From: Desulfobotulus mexicanus
GTDB lineage: Bacteria > Desulfobacterota > Desulfobacteria > Desulfobacterales > ASO4-4
Assembly (NCBI RefSeq): GCF_006175995.1
Contig: NZ_VDMB01000002.1
Coordinates: 55,112-119,111 of the forward strand
Reading direction: 5' to 3'
Length of the DNA stretch: 64,000 nucleotides
Below, piece after piece: positions 36,737 to 46,187 of this stretch; the first letter of the stretch is position 1, and every line of letters begins with the position of its first letter. The position numbers were made by a program, and so were the translations under genes. A model generated the notes under the pieces. It saw only the letters and a list, made by a program, of their open reading frames with translations. It was not told the origin of the DNA and ran no database searches.

Positions 36737-38491
36737 ATGAAACCCTACGCACTTTTACGTCCCCATATTGTGGAAAACCGCCACCTGCTCCTTGCTGGTT
36801 TTTTGTGCCTTCTGTTGGTGAATGGTTTGCAGCTCTGGATTCCCCGGGTGATCAAGCATGTTGTGGACGGTCTTTCCAGTGCTCAGGCAGGGCATGGGGA
36901 GCTGATGCGCTACGGCCTGACAGTGGTGGTTATTGCCCTTTTTATTGCGGTATTTCGATATGGATGGCGCTATTGCCTGATCGGAACATCCAGAAAAATC
37001 GAAAGGGATCTCAGAGACAGGCTCTATGCCCATCTTTTGACTCTGGATGCTCCCTTTTTTGATCAGAACCGCACTGGCGATCTCATGTCCAGAGCCACCA
37101 GTGATATCATGAATGTGCGCATGGCCACAGGTATGGGAATTGTTGCCATGACCGATGCCATCCTGCTGGGTGGAGCTGCCGTGGGTTTCATGCTCTGGAT
37201 CAGCGGACCCCTGACTCTGCTGGCCCTGATTCCCATGCCCTTTATTGTTCTCACCACTCGCCTTATGAGCACAAGGATGCACAAAAATTACACCGCTGTT
37301 CAGGAAGGTCTTGGAGAGATGACTGAAATGGTCAGGGAAGCCTTTTCCGGCATAAGGGTGGTGAAGGTTTTCGGTATGGGATCGCTTATGGATGCAAGGC
37401 TCAGACGTTTATCCGATGATTACCTTGCCCGCCGCATGTCCCTTGCAAGGACAACGGGTCTCATGATGCCTGCCATGGTGCTTTTCACCAATATGGCCCT
37501 GGCCATTGTTGTGGGGGCAGGGGGCTGGATGGTGATAGAGGAGCGCATCAGTACCGGAGATTTTGTGGCCTTCCTTTCTTATCTCGGTCTTCTGACCTGG
37601 CCCATGATGGCCCTTGGCTGGATGACCAACCTCATTCAGCGGGGCAGAGCTTCTCTGGAGCGCCTTGCTGCTGTCATGGGCGAGGAACCAAGGGTAAGGG
37701 ATGCTGCGGATGCAAGGCCCCTTTTATCTTCTGGAGGGGGGCTTGTCCTGAAAAATGTCTGTTTTGGATTCCGAGGGGAAGGACCAGAGGTTCTTTCTGA
37801 TATTTCCCTTAATATTCCTCCGGGAAGCAGGGTGGGTATTACGGGGCCACCGGGTAGCGGTAAAACCGCCCTTTTGCAGTTGATGGCAAGGCTTTATGAC
37901 CCTGATTCCGGTACAATTCTTCTGGATGGCAGGGATGTGAAAACCATCCGGCTGGAGGATCTGAGGCGTCAGGTACTTTTTCTGCCCCAGGAGCCCTGGA
38001 TTTTTTCAGGAACCCTTAAGGATAACATTGCAGGACTTGGAGCTGTGGATGAAAAAAAGCTTGGGGCGGCATGCAGGGCGGCGCAGTTGGATGATACCCT
38101 TGCCTCCTTTCCCATGGGACTGGAAACCCTTGTGGGTGAAAGGGGTGTTACCCTCTCCGGCGGGCAGAAACAGCGGGTGGCTCTGGCGAGAACCCTATTA
38201 AATCCTTCGCCGCTGCTGCTTCTGGATGATCCCGTCAGTCAGGTGGATACGGTAACCGCAGGTCATATGCTGAAAGCTCTGGACAGCCTTGAAGGAAATA
38301 CCAGAATTCTGGCCTCCCACCGCTTTTCAGCCGTGTCCCATGCTGACCTCATCGTGGTCATGGAAAATGGTCGTATTCGGGCCACGGGGGATCATCAGCG
38401 TTTAATGCAAAGTGATGATTACTATGCTAAAACATGGCGTATTCAGGCCATGGAGGCTGCCCTGAGGGAGGATGCCCATGGAGACTTTTAA
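36737..38491 (+). CDS. ABC exporter subunit, transmembrane plus ATPase (degenerate site partner)
   Basis: A type IV ABC exporter half-transporter of 584 residues, with six membrane helices (about 15-300) and one nucleotide-binding domain (about 340-575). Walker A is GPPGSGKTALL, the signature LSGGQ is intact, and the H-loop is SHRF. Walker B ends LLLLDDP, so the catalytic Glu is Asp. Together with the atypical signature of the next gene this predicts one degenerate ATP site, the pattern of heterodimeric exporters such as TM287/288, BmrCD and MdlAB. It overlaps the partner gene by 14-20 bases. The substrate is unknown. Confidence 0.9.
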   Translation: MKPYALLRPHIVENRHLLLAGFLCLLLVNGLQLWIPRVIKHVVDGLSSAQAGHGELMRYGLTVVVIALFIAVFRYGWRYCLIGTSRKIERDLRDRLYAHLLTLDAPFFDQNRTGDLMSRATSDIMNVRMATGMGIVAMTDAILLGGAAVGFMLWISGPLTLLALIPMPFIVLTTRLMSTRMHKNYTAVQEGLGEMTEMVREAFSGIRVVKVFGMGSLMDARLRRLSDDYLARRMSLARTTGLMMPAMVLFTNMALAIVVGAGGWMVIEERISTGDFVAFLSYLGLLTWPMMALGWMTNLIQRGRASLERLAAVMGEEPRVRDAADARPLLSSGGGLVLKNVCFGFRGEGPEVLSDISLNIPPGSRVGITGPPGSGKTALLQLMARLYDPDSGTILLDGRDVKTIRLEDLRRQVLFLPQEPWIFSGTLKDNIAGLGAVDEKKLGAACRAAQLDDTLASFPMGLETLVGERGVTLSGGQKQRVALARTLLNPSPLLLLDDPVSQVDTVTAGHMLKALDSLEGNTRILASHRFSAVSHADLIVVMENGRIRATGDHQRLMQSDDYYAKTWRIQAMEAALREDAHGDF

Positions 38492-40415
38492 GGAAAAGGC
38501 TCTGGACAAAAAGGATGATATGGGCCTTCTGCGCCGGCTCTTTCCTTTCATGCGCCCCCACTTGGCTGTTTTTTCTCTGGCCGTCTTTCTGGTTTTTGGC
38601 CTGACGGCTTTAGACCTTGCCATTCCCTGGCTTACCAAACAGGCCGTGGACCGCCACATAGTACCTGTTCCAGCCCTTGCCGGTGAAAGTCTTGCCGTGG
38701 ACCCGGAAAACCCTCTGGTGGCGGCCTTCATTGAGACTTATCCGGAAGCCATAGACAGGGAGAAGGAAGGGCTTCATATCTATCGTGAGGCTTTGGGTCA
38801 TGCCGATGGAAAGACAGCTTTTGCTCTGCGTAAAGCAGACAGGGAAGGGGTTATTTATCTGGCCCTTCTTATGCTGGCCGTGGCCATCTGCCATGGGAGT
38901 ATTGCCTTTGCCCATACCCTGTTGCTGGAGCTGGGCGGGCAGCGCATCATTTATGATATCCGGCTGGCGATATTCACCCACCTGCGCAGCCTTTCCATAT
39001 CGTATTTTCATGAAACGCCCCTGGGCCGTATGGTCACCCGTGTGACCGGCGATGTGGAAAACTTAAGTGAGATGTTTACTTCCGTGGTGACCTTTGTGTT
39101 CAAGGATTTTTTTCTGGTGCTGGGCATTGTCATCATGCTTTTTGTTCTGGATGTCCGCCTTGCTCTGGTCACGCTGATGATTCTGCCCCCTGTCATCCTG
39201 ACGGCTGTGTTTTTTGCAAAAAGTTCCAGAAAAGCTTTTCGGCAGCTCAGGGTTCTCATCGCAGAAATCAACTCCCGTTTTTCTGAAACCATAGGCGGCA
39301 TGACGGTGATCCGGCTTTTTGGCTGGAACAAGGAAACGGAGAGGGTTTTTTCCGGGGTCAGCCGCAGTCATTATGATGCAGGCATGAGGCAGGTGAAAAT
39401 ATTTGCCGTATTTATGCCTGCCATGGAAGTTTTGAGTTCCATAGGACTGGCTCTGGTTCTGTATTATGGGGGGCTTCGGGTGGTGTCCGAAGACATCTCC
39501 TTAGGTGTTCTTGTGGCCTATATCAGCTATCTGAGGATGTTTTTCAGGCCGGTACGGGATATAGCTGAAAAATACAATTCCCTTCAGAATGCCTTTTCCA
39601 GTGCGGAGAGGCTTTTTCAGATTCTGGATGAGCCAATGGGACCTGAAGGGAAAAAGGGCGGTGTGAATCCCGGCCCCGTGGAAAGACTTTCTTTTTCAAG
39701 GCTTTCCTTTGGTTATGAAAAAAATGCTCTGATTTTAAAGGATCTGGATTTTACTGTTCAGCGGGGGCAGACCATCGCCATTGTGGGACCTACGGGGGCG
39801 GGCAAGACATCCATGGTCAGCCTGCTGGTGCGTTTCTGGGATCCTGTTGAGGGAAGCATCCTTGTAAACGGAGTGGATCTGCGGAAACTCTGCCTGCATA
39901 CCTGGCGCAGCCGCCTTGCCATGGTCATGCAGGATCCCTTTCTTTTTGCAGGCACCCTTCGGGAAAACATTCAGCATGGGGCAGATGCCAGCTCCGATGA
40001 AAAACTTGAGGCCCTTCTAAAGGATGCCGGTTGTGAGCTGCTCCTTTCAAGGCTTCCCGAAGGTCTGGATACGGTGCTGGAAGAGGACGGCAAGCCCCTC
40101 TCCAGTGGAGAGAGGCAGCTGGTTTCCATAGCCAGAGCCTTTTCAAGGAATCCGGAGATTCTGATTCTGGATGAGGCCACAAGTTATGTGGATTCCTTAT
40201 CCGAGGGTGTTGTGCAGGAAGCCCTTGCCCGTCTGATGCGGGGCAGAACCACCTTTCTAATCGCCCATCGCCTGTCCACTGCACGCCATGCGGACAGGAT
40301 TCTTGTCCTGAAAATGGGGAAAATTGCGGAAAGCGGCACCCATGCTGAGCTTCTGGACATGGGTGGCCTCTACTGGCGTATGCAGCACCTTGAAGCTGTG
40401 GAAGGGGGAAACTGA
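38478..40415 (+). CDS. ABC exporter subunit, transmembrane plus ATPase (consensus Walker B partner)
   Basis: The second half-transporter (645 residues from ATG 38478, which has GGGAGG 6 bases upstream; another ATG lies at 38472). It has a long periplasmic loop after helix 1 (about 45-120), which is unusual among these exporters but known in MdlB-like chains. The ATPase domain has Walker A GPTGAGKTS, Walker B ILILDEATS with catalytic Glu, and H-loop AHRLS. The signature is LSSGER instead of LSGGQ, so the consensus site is formed by this chain's Walker motifs with the partner's LSGGQ. Confidence 0.9.
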   Translation: METFKEKALDKKDDMGLLRRLFPFMRPHLAVFSLAVFLVFGLTALDLAIPWLTKQAVDRHIVPVPALAGESLAVDPENPLVAAFIETYPEAIDREKEGLHIYREALGHADGKTAFALRKADREGVIYLALLMLAVAICHGSIAFAHTLLLELGGQRIIYDIRLAIFTHLRSLSISYFHETPLGRMVTRVTGDVENLSEMFTSVVTFVFKDFFLVLGIVIMLFVLDVRLALVTLMILPPVILTAVFFAKSSRKAFRQLRVLIAEINSRFSETIGGMTVIRLFGWNKETERVFSGVSRSHYDAGMRQVKIFAVFMPAMEVLSSIGLALVLYYGGLRVVSEDISLGVLVAYISYLRMFFRPVRDIAEKYNSLQNAFSSAERLFQILDEPMGPEGKKGGVNPGPVERLSFSRLSFGYEKNALILKDLDFTVQRGQTIAIVGPTGAGKTSMVSLLVRFWDPVEGSILVNGVDLRKLCLHTWRSRLAMVMQDPFLFAGTLRENIQHGADASSDEKLEALLKDAGCELLLSRLPEGLDTVLEEDGKPLSSGERQLVSIARAFSRNPEILILDEATSYVDSLSEGVVQEALARLMRGRTTFLIAHRLSTARHADRILVLKMGKIAESGTHAELLDMGGLYWRMQHLEAVEGGN

Positions 40416-40702
40416 TGGGAAAAGGGATGGAAAAAATTGTACTGGATCTTTCCCGGCACTGTGTTCTTACGGAGATCCGAAGGCAACAGGAAAGGGCCGT
40501 TGCTCTGGCCTTAAAGGGCAGGGCGGATGAAAAGGTGTTTGAGCAGGCAGAAGTGCTGAAGGAAATCCTTGAAAGCGTGGATCTGAAAAGTCTGAGGGGG
40601 AAGTATCCTCAACTGCAGGGCGGGAACGAAGACAGGGTGGAGCTTGTTCTGGAAGGGGAGAAAAGGACTCTTCGTTTTTTGGATATGGAGCTTGTGCTGT
40701 AA
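40415..40702 (+). CDS. Hypothetical protein in the ABC exporter operon
   Basis: A 95-residue soluble protein, not recognised. It is mostly helical and charged, with no membrane helix, signal peptide or cysteine motif. Its ATG overlaps the exporter's stop by one base (TGATG), so it is translationally coupled and probably functions with the exporter. An in-frame ATG at 40427 is an alternative start. The downstream copy of the palindromic element begins about 50 bases later. Confidence 0.65.
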   Translation: MGKGMEKIVLDLSRHCVLTEIRRQQERAVALALKGRADEKVFEQAEVLKEILESVDLKSLRGKYPQLQGGNEDRVELVLEGEKRTLRFLDMELVL

Positions 40703-40759
40703 CTTCCTCTGTACTTTTAAAGTTTGCTAAAGCTCATGCCCGTCAGGTATATGCATAGG

Positions 40760-41020
40760 CATCTAAGCTATTTGCCCGTGACGCAATCTTATTCTTAGAG
40801 CTTCTAGCCCTGTGCGGAAGCGGCAAAAACTCCCCGCCACAGGCAGGATAAGCTTTTTGATTGCCATAGCAGGCTTAAGCATGCTGCCTTTGTGGCGGCT
40901 CAGACAGTTTGCCGCTTCTTTCGCACAGGCCTTCAAAGCTCTGATCCGAAACGATTGCAACGTCACTTGCAAATAGCCAAGGTGCCTTGCAATAGTACGA
41001 AGCTGCTAAAGAATATAGTG
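40760..41020. repeat. Palindromic interspersed element, copy 3 (opposite orientation)
   Basis: The core is closely similar to copies 1 and 2 but reversed. Both terminal repeats are degraded: homology fades near 40760 on one side and near 41010-41020 on the other. Internal pairing is very clear here, for example CCGCCACA-AAGGCAG with CTGCC-TGTGGCGG (minus strand). It occupies the 408-base gap between the ABC operon and the small lipoprotein. Confidence 0.85.
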
Positions 41021-41071
41021 CTGGAATTTTAGATAAAATGTGTTGAATAGTTGGGTTGTTCTCAGGACAAA

Positions 41072-41102
41072 AGACAGGACGGCCTGAAAAGACCGTCCTG
41101 TA
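41072..41102 (-). terminator. Hairpin after the small lipoprotein gene
   Basis: ACAGGACGG pairs with CCGTCCTGT around about ten bases. On the minus strand it is followed by CTTTTGTC, a weak T-run, so it is a probable terminator for the lipoprotein gene. Confidence 0.6.
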
Positions 41103-41110
41103 GAGATTCT

Positions 41111-41383
41111 TTATTTGATTTCCCACTGACCTTTTTCGTTTTTCACAGCCTGAACCTGACCTTCTACACTGATGGTTCCGGCAACCTCCACAAGGGCGGT
41201 TTCTTCAATGGTTTCAATAAGTGTGAAGGTGAGTCCGGAAGTATCTGCCTTCAGGCCTTCGCCAAGGACAATCTGACCTTTGACAAATTTGTCGGCAGCG
41301 ATCTCAGGAGTGCTTTTTTCTGCGGTGCAGGCGGTGAACATCAGGGCGGAAGCGGCAAGGGCTACATAGAAAAGGTTTTTCAC
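41111..41383 (-). CDS. Small putative lipoprotein, unknown function
   Basis: A 90-residue protein with an N-terminal signal and lipobox MFTAC (Cys19), then about 70 residues of probable beta structure. The start is GTG at 41383 with GGAGG 7 bases upstream. The sorting signal suggests an outer- or inner-membrane lipoprotein, but the mature part matches no family I know. Confidence 0.75.
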   Translation of the reverse strand: MKNLFYVALAASALMFTACTAEKSTPEIAADKFVKGQIVLGEGLKADTSGLTFTLIETIEETALVEVAGTISVEGQVQAVKNEKGQWEIK

Positions 41384-41668
41384 GGTTAATCCTCCATTTT
41401 ATTGTTTTAGTTTGATAAAATCATTTGGTTTACCATGGTCATTTTTTTAGATTCTATGCCGTCACAGGGGCAGAGTTTTTTGTCCTTCTGGATAAAACGG
41501 TCTGATTTTTTTAGTCCGGCCCTATTTATACCCTCTTTTCTGTTTGCGTCAAGGCAAGGATTGTGTTTGTTATGGGGATCTGCTGGAAGAAGGCTTTGCC
41601 GGAAGAAGAGCAGGTTGTTTTTATAAAAAAATATCTGCCACCGTGAGTGGGGTGAAAGGAAAGATGTT

Positions 41669-42319
41669 TTGGCAGTTAATAAGAAAGCAGGTCTTTTTTT
41701 TCGGGGGGCAGGATTTTTTCTGCTTGTCTTTGTGCTTTTATGGCTGTGGCTTGCATTGGACAAAGAGATTTTTCTGGCATGGAAGCAGCAGGCAGGGCCA
41801 TTTCCTTTTTTCCTTGCCCTGACCCTGCTGCCCCTTTTAGGTTTTCCCACAACGCCATTTTATATACTGGCAGGTGCAACCTTTGGCTGGGCAACAGGCC
41901 TTCTGGGCTCAGGCCTTAGCCTTGCGGCCAATCTGGTTTTATGTCACTGGGTGAGCAGGAGCGGGCTGCGTCCTTTACTGGAAAGGGTATTGAGAAAAAC
42001 ATCTTTCCGTATTCCTGAAGTGAAGCCCGGACGTTTTCTGCCCTTTATAATCGGTGCCAAGCTTGTCCCCGGTGTACCCGCCTTTGCTAAAAATTATCTG
42101 ATTGCTTTGAGCGGAGTACCTTTCCGTATCTATTTCGGCATCAGTTTTTCAATCAGTATGGCCTATGCCTCATCCTTTGTCCTTTTAGGGGAGTCCATTC
42201 TGGAAAAGGACTGGGGCATGCTTTCAGCCGTAGTGGTTGTACTGGCTCTGCTTGTGATCGGGTTCTGGTATCTGCGGAGAAGGAGCCACTATCTGAAAAG
42301 CACAGATTCTGAAGCCTAA
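41669..42319 (+). CDS. VTT-domain (TVP38/TMEM64, DedA-like) membrane protein
   Basis: The 216-residue protein has five or six hydrophobic segments and the VTT-domain pattern GFPTTPFYILAGATFG (near 59) and FLPFIIGAKLVPGVPAF near 125. These correspond to the re-entrant loop and Arg/Pro motifs of DedA/TVP38 proteins, which have been linked to lipid-carrier or phospholipid transport across the inner membrane. Initiation is probably TTG at 41669 (AAAGGA 8 bases upstream). The specific cargo is unknown. Confidence 0.82.
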   Translation: MAVNKKAGLFFRGAGFFLLVFVLLWLWLALDKEIFLAWKQQAGPFPFFLALTLLPLLGFPTTPFYILAGATFGWATGLLGSGLSLAANLVLCHWVSRSGLRPLLERVLRKTSFRIPEVKPGRFLPFIIGAKLVPGVPAFAKNYLIALSGVPFRIYFGISFSISMAYASSFVLLGESILEKDWGMLSAVVVVLALLVIGFWYLRRRSHYLKSTDSEA

Positions 42320-42333
42320 GCCTATGCAATTGA

Positions 42334-43554
42334 TTATCGTATAAGCTGATTCATTTCAAAGATGGGCAGGCAGATGGCAAGAACAATCAGGCCCACACTG
42401 ACTCCCATAACCAGAATCACAATGGGTTCCAGCATGGAGGTGAGGGCAGTTACCGTATTCTGGCTTTCATTCTGATAGATGTCCGCAACCTTTTCCAGCA
42501 TGGCTTCAAGACTTCCGCTGCGCTCGCCAATCTGAATCATCTGAAGGGCCATGTCAGGAAAACCCTGTCCCGATGCAAGGGATTCGGCTAGGCCGTCCCC
42601 CCTTTCCACGGCCTTGGCCGCCTGAGCAATACTTTTTGCCAGAAGCTTGTTGCCCACAACGTTTTCAACTATGCCAAGGGCCGTCAGAATGGGTACTCCA
42701 TTGGCAAGGAGGGAACCAAGGGTTCTGCAGCAGCGGGTTACGGCCAGCTTGGTGGCAAGACTTCCGGCAATGGGTATTTTCAGGATAAAGGCGTCCACCT
42801 GTGTTCCCAGCCTCTGGGATTTCCGGGCCTGCCTGAAGATAAAGGGCAGGGATGCCAGCAAGGGCAGCAGCAGCCACCATGTGGCCTTGAGGAATTCACT
42901 GATGCTGAGCAGAAGCTTTGTGGGTCCGGGGAGTTCCTGCTGCATGTCCGCAAAAATAGCCACCAGCCCCGGTACAATGAAGGTCATGAGGGCAAAGAGA
43001 ACCAGACCGCCGAAAAGGGCCATTAGAATGGGATAAGCCAGTGCGGACTGGATTTTTGATTTCAGGGCCTGCTGATTCTCCAGAAGATCCGCCAGCCTCT
43101 CCAGTACCAGTTCCAGAGTGCCGGAGCTTTCTCCGGACCTTACCATATTAACGTAAATTGGAGAGAAGGTGCCTGATTCAGCATCCAGGGCATCCGCAAA
43201 GCCAGCGCCGCCTTCCACGGCATCCTTGATGCGGGAAAGGGTACGCTTCACAGGCGTTGAGCGGGTCTGGCTGATCACGGAGCCTAAGGCCGTCACAAGG
43301 GGAAAGCCTGCTCCCGTCAGGGTGGCAAGTTGTCTTGTTATCAGGCTGATATCCTTTGGCCGGAGGCGGGTCTGGGAAAAAAAATGAAGGATATTTTTTT
43401 TTTCCTGTATGCGGCTGTGGGCTTCCCGCACTTCTGTGGGGTAGAGGCTGCGTTCCCGGAGGCGTGTACGGGCTACCGGCATACTGTCGGCATCAATGAT
43501 GCCCTGACAGCGTTTTCCTTTGGCATTCAGGGCTATATATTCGAAAACGGGCAT
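42334..43554 (-). CDS. gspF: Type II secretion inner-membrane platform protein GspF
   Basis: GspF is the polytopic inner-membrane protein around which the type II secretion platform is built. The 406 residues contain two GspF repeats (about 70-195 and 270-400) and three membrane helices. MPVFEYIALNAKGKRCQGII is the usual N-terminus. GGAGA precedes the ATG at 43554; an upstream in-frame extension to 43665 is rejected. It lies about 13 kb away from the other gsp genes, which is unusual because gspF normally follows gspE. It is likely to complete that system in trans. Confidence 0.9.
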   Translation of the reverse strand: MPVFEYIALNAKGKRCQGIIDADSMPVARTRLRERSLYPTEVREAHSRIQEKKNILHFFSQTRLRPKDISLITRQLATLTGAGFPLVTALGSVISQTRSTPVKRTLSRIKDAVEGGAGFADALDAESGTFSPIYVNMVRSGESSGTLELVLERLADLLENQQALKSKIQSALAYPILMALFGGLVLFALMTFIVPGLVAIFADMQQELPGPTKLLLSISEFLKATWWLLLPLLASLPFIFRQARKSQRLGTQVDAFILKIPIAGSLATKLAVTRCCRTLGSLLANGVPILTALGIVENVVGNKLLAKSIAQAAKAVERGDGLAESLASGQGFPDMALQMIQIGERSGSLEAMLEKVADIYQNESQNTVTALTSMLEPIVILVMGVSVGLIVLAICLPIFEMNQLIR

Positions 43555-43792
43555 GTTTTTCTCCGCCGTAAAAAGATGGCTGTTTTTGCAAATCCTGTAC
43601 TGTAGACAGTTCGGGCTGATATTCATTCTTTCGAAATAGAGAACATTTGCAGTGATACTTGTCAAGGTGTGAAGTTGATGCTTTGCAAGGAGATGGCTTT
43701 GACGTATAAATAAAAGATCTGTTTGTTATAAGTGACGGATACCGGGACAAAGAACACCGCTTGCCTATCCCTTCACCAAGGAGACTGCTTTT

Positions 43793-45511
43793 ATGAAATT
43801 TAAGGATTTAAGTGTGCGCTGGAAGATTCTGGCCATCGTGGCATTTGGCCCCCTGGTAGTGGCTTTGATTCTCGCCGTCATGAGGGTGGAAGATATCCGC
43901 AGGGGAGCAGAGGAGGGCATTCTTGAAAAAAGCCGTGCCATTGTTCTGATGGCGGAAGCGGCAAGAAACGAGATGGCAAAAAAGCTGGAAATGGGTGTCA
44001 TGCGGCCCTACGAAGAGCTGGAACGCAGCCAGATTATGGAGGCTGTGCCTGTCATCACAGCACTGAATATGGCTGCCATCAATGCCGAAGAAGCGGGATA
44101 TCGCTTCAGGGCACCCAAGATCAGTCCCAGAAATCCTGTGAATAAACCCGATGCCGTGGAAGAGGCGGTGTTAAGGGAGCTGGCCCGGGGGCAGATCAAT
44201 GAAAAGGTGATATTCGAAAAAGATCAGGTGCGTTATTTTAAGGCCATTACCCTGACCCAGGAATGTATGACCTGTCATGGAGATCCCAAGGGAACGAGAG
44301 ATCCTGTGGGTGGTATCCGTGAAGGCTGGAAGGTGGGCGAGGTGCATGGTGCCTTTCAGATTATTTCTTCTCTGGAAGGGGTACACAGGGCCGTGGCCCG
44401 TGCAAAAATTTCCGTTGCCCTCTGGGTGCTTGGGATTCTTACCGTGGTTATTGGCCTTGGCTGGTGGCAGATCCGGCGGAATGTGCTGCGTCCTCTGGCC
44501 CTTTCGGAATCCATTACCCAGGCCGTTGCTTCCGGTGATCTGACCCGTCAGGCAAGTTATGATTCAGAAGATGAATTCGGACGTATGGTCAAGGCCATGA
44601 ATACCATGTCTTCAGAGCTGCGGATCATGATGGGAAGCATTGGAAAATCCGGTGTTGAGCTGCAGTCCATGACGGATGACCTTGGCAGGATTTCGGAGCT
44701 TCTCAATGAAAATGCCGAGGAAAACGCCTCAAGGGCCAATTCCGTGGCTGCGGCCAGTGAAGAAATGAGCAGCAACATGAATTCTGTGGCTGCCGCAGTG
44801 GAGCAGACTACTACCAATGTTTCCATGGTGGCTCAGGCCGCAGAGCAGATGACAGAAACCATCAATGAGATTGCTTCCAACTCTGAGCGGGCCCGTGCCA
44901 TAACTGAAGATGCCGTAGCTCAGGCAGAAGAGGCATCACGGCAGATGGAAACCCTTGGCAATGCAGCAAGGGAGGTGGGTAAGGTTACTGAAACAATTAA
45001 CAATATTTCCGATCAGACCAACCTTTTAGCCCTTAATGCCACCATAGAAGCGGCCCGTGCCGGAGACGCAGGCAAGGGCTTTGCCGTTGTTGCCAATGAA
45101 ATTAAAGAGCTGGCAAAGCAGACAGGCAATGCCACCGAAGAGATCCGGGAAAAGATTGACGGCATTCAGCAGTCCACATCCCTTACGGTGGATCGTATTG
45201 CAAAAATTCTTACGGTGATACAGGATGTGAACGCCATTGTGGTTTCCATTGCAACGGCGGTGGAGGAGCAGAGTAATACCACAAGGGAAATAGCAGACAA
45301 TGTTGTGCAGGCATCTCAGGGGATTCAGGAGATGAACCATAATGTTTCAGAAGCTTCCATAGCTGCTTCTGAGATTGCAAAGGACATTGTGGAGGTACAC
45401 AGATCCACAGATGAAGTGGTGCAGAGCAGCCGTACCCTGAACCAGCAGTCTTCAGCCATGAGAAAGCAGATGGCAGAGGTGCAGTCTCAGGTACAGCGTT
45501 TCAGGATTTAA
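43793..45511 (+). CDS. Methyl-accepting chemotaxis protein with haem-binding Tll0287-like sensor
   Basis: A 572-residue membrane chemoreceptor. One membrane helix is at about 12-30, the periplasmic Tll0287-like (DUF3365) sensor domain covers about 30-200, helix two is near 203-222, HAMP near 225-280, and the MCP signalling domain about 350-570 with the hairpin tip [20 protein letters not shown]. The sensor contains C158-M-T-C161-H162, a c-type haem attachment motif, so redox, oxygen or NO sensing is likely. AAGGAG lies 9 bases before the ATG. No che genes are nearby. Confidence 0.92.
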   Translation: MKFKDLSVRWKILAIVAFGPLVVALILAVMRVEDIRRGAEEGILEKSRAIVLMAEAARNEMAKKLEMGVMRPYEELERSQIMEAVPVITALNMAAINAEEAGYRFRAPKISPRNPVNKPDAVEEAVLRELARGQINEKVIFEKDQVRYFKAITLTQECMTCHGDPKGTRDPVGGIREGWKVGEVHGAFQIISSLEGVHRAVARAKISVALWVLGILTVVIGLGWWQIRRNVLRPLALSESITQAVASGDLTRQASYDSEDEFGRMVKAMNTMSSELRIMMGSIGKSGVELQSMTDDLGRISELLNENAEENASRANSVAAASEEMSSNMNSVAAAVEQTTTNVSMVAQAAEQMTETINEIASNSERARAITEDAVAQAEEASRQMETLGNAAREVGKVTETINNISDQTNLLALNATIEAARAGDAGKGFAVVANEIKELAKQTGNATEEIREKIDGIQQSTSLTVDRIAKILTVIQDVNAIVVSIATAVEEQSNTTREIADNVVQASQGIQEMNHNVSEASIAASEIAKDIVEVHRSTDEVVQSSRTLNQQSSAMRKQMAEVQSQVQRFRI

Positions 45512-45550
45512 TGAAGGTGGATGAAACGGGTGTAATGTGAGGTGCTGGTG

Positions 45551-46108
45551 ATGGACAATCCTTTTGCAGGACAGTCTCTGGTGGCCATGCCGAGACTGGA
45601 TGATCCATGGTTTTCAAGGGCCGTGGTCTGCATGGCCATCCACGATACAGGCGGAAGTTTCGGGATTGTGGTGAACAATCCCGTCGCTGATGTCACCGAA
45701 GCGGATGTCATGCGTTCCATCGGAATTTTTCCAAAGGAAGATCGGGTTTTCCCCCCGGTTTTCTGCGGAGGACCTGTCAGGGAAGATGGCCTTTTTATTC
45801 TCCATGGTCCGCCCTTTGACTGGAAAAGCTGCCTGTCCATCACCTCCTCCATTGCCCTTAGTTTTTCAAGGGATATTGTGGAAGCCATTGCCGAAGGAAA
45901 AGGGCCGCAGCAGTACAGAATGATGCTGGGCTGCTCAGGATGGAGTCCGGGGCAGCTGGAAAATGAAATCTGTGAGAATGTATGGCTGATACATCCTGTT
46001 TCTGCGGATACTCTCCTTTCCTTGCCTGCGGAGCGCTGTTGGGATAGGGTTCTGGCGGAAATGGGTATCAGGCCTGAGTTTCTGTCGGCAGATGGCGGGA
46101 ATGCCTGA
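45551..46108 (+). CDS. YqgE/AlgH family protein (UPF0301)
   Basis: The 185-residue protein (ATG 45551, GAGG upstream; an in-frame GTG at 45542 is another possible start) is a member of the YqgE/AlgH family. Characteristic segments are GQSLVAMPRLDDPWFSRAVV near the N-terminus, GIVVNNP and the CGGPV block, then LGCSGWSPGQLENEI. The family is widespread and its biochemical function is unknown; AlgH in Pseudomonas affects alginate and other traits. No signal or membrane helix was seen. Confidence 0.88.
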   Translation: MDNPFAGQSLVAMPRLDDPWFSRAVVCMAIHDTGGSFGIVVNNPVADVTEADVMRSIGIFPKEDRVFPPVFCGGPVREDGLFILHGPPFDWKSCLSITSSIALSFSRDIVEAIAEGKGPQQYRMMLGCSGWSPGQLENEICENVWLIHPVSADTLLSLPAERCWDRVLAEMGIRPEFLSADGGNA

Positions 46109-46187
46109 AAGCTGTTCCTGTTTATATATGAGAAGGGTATGCCGGAATTGCTGGCGTTAAGAGGCTAAGAATTAAGGGCGTAATTAT

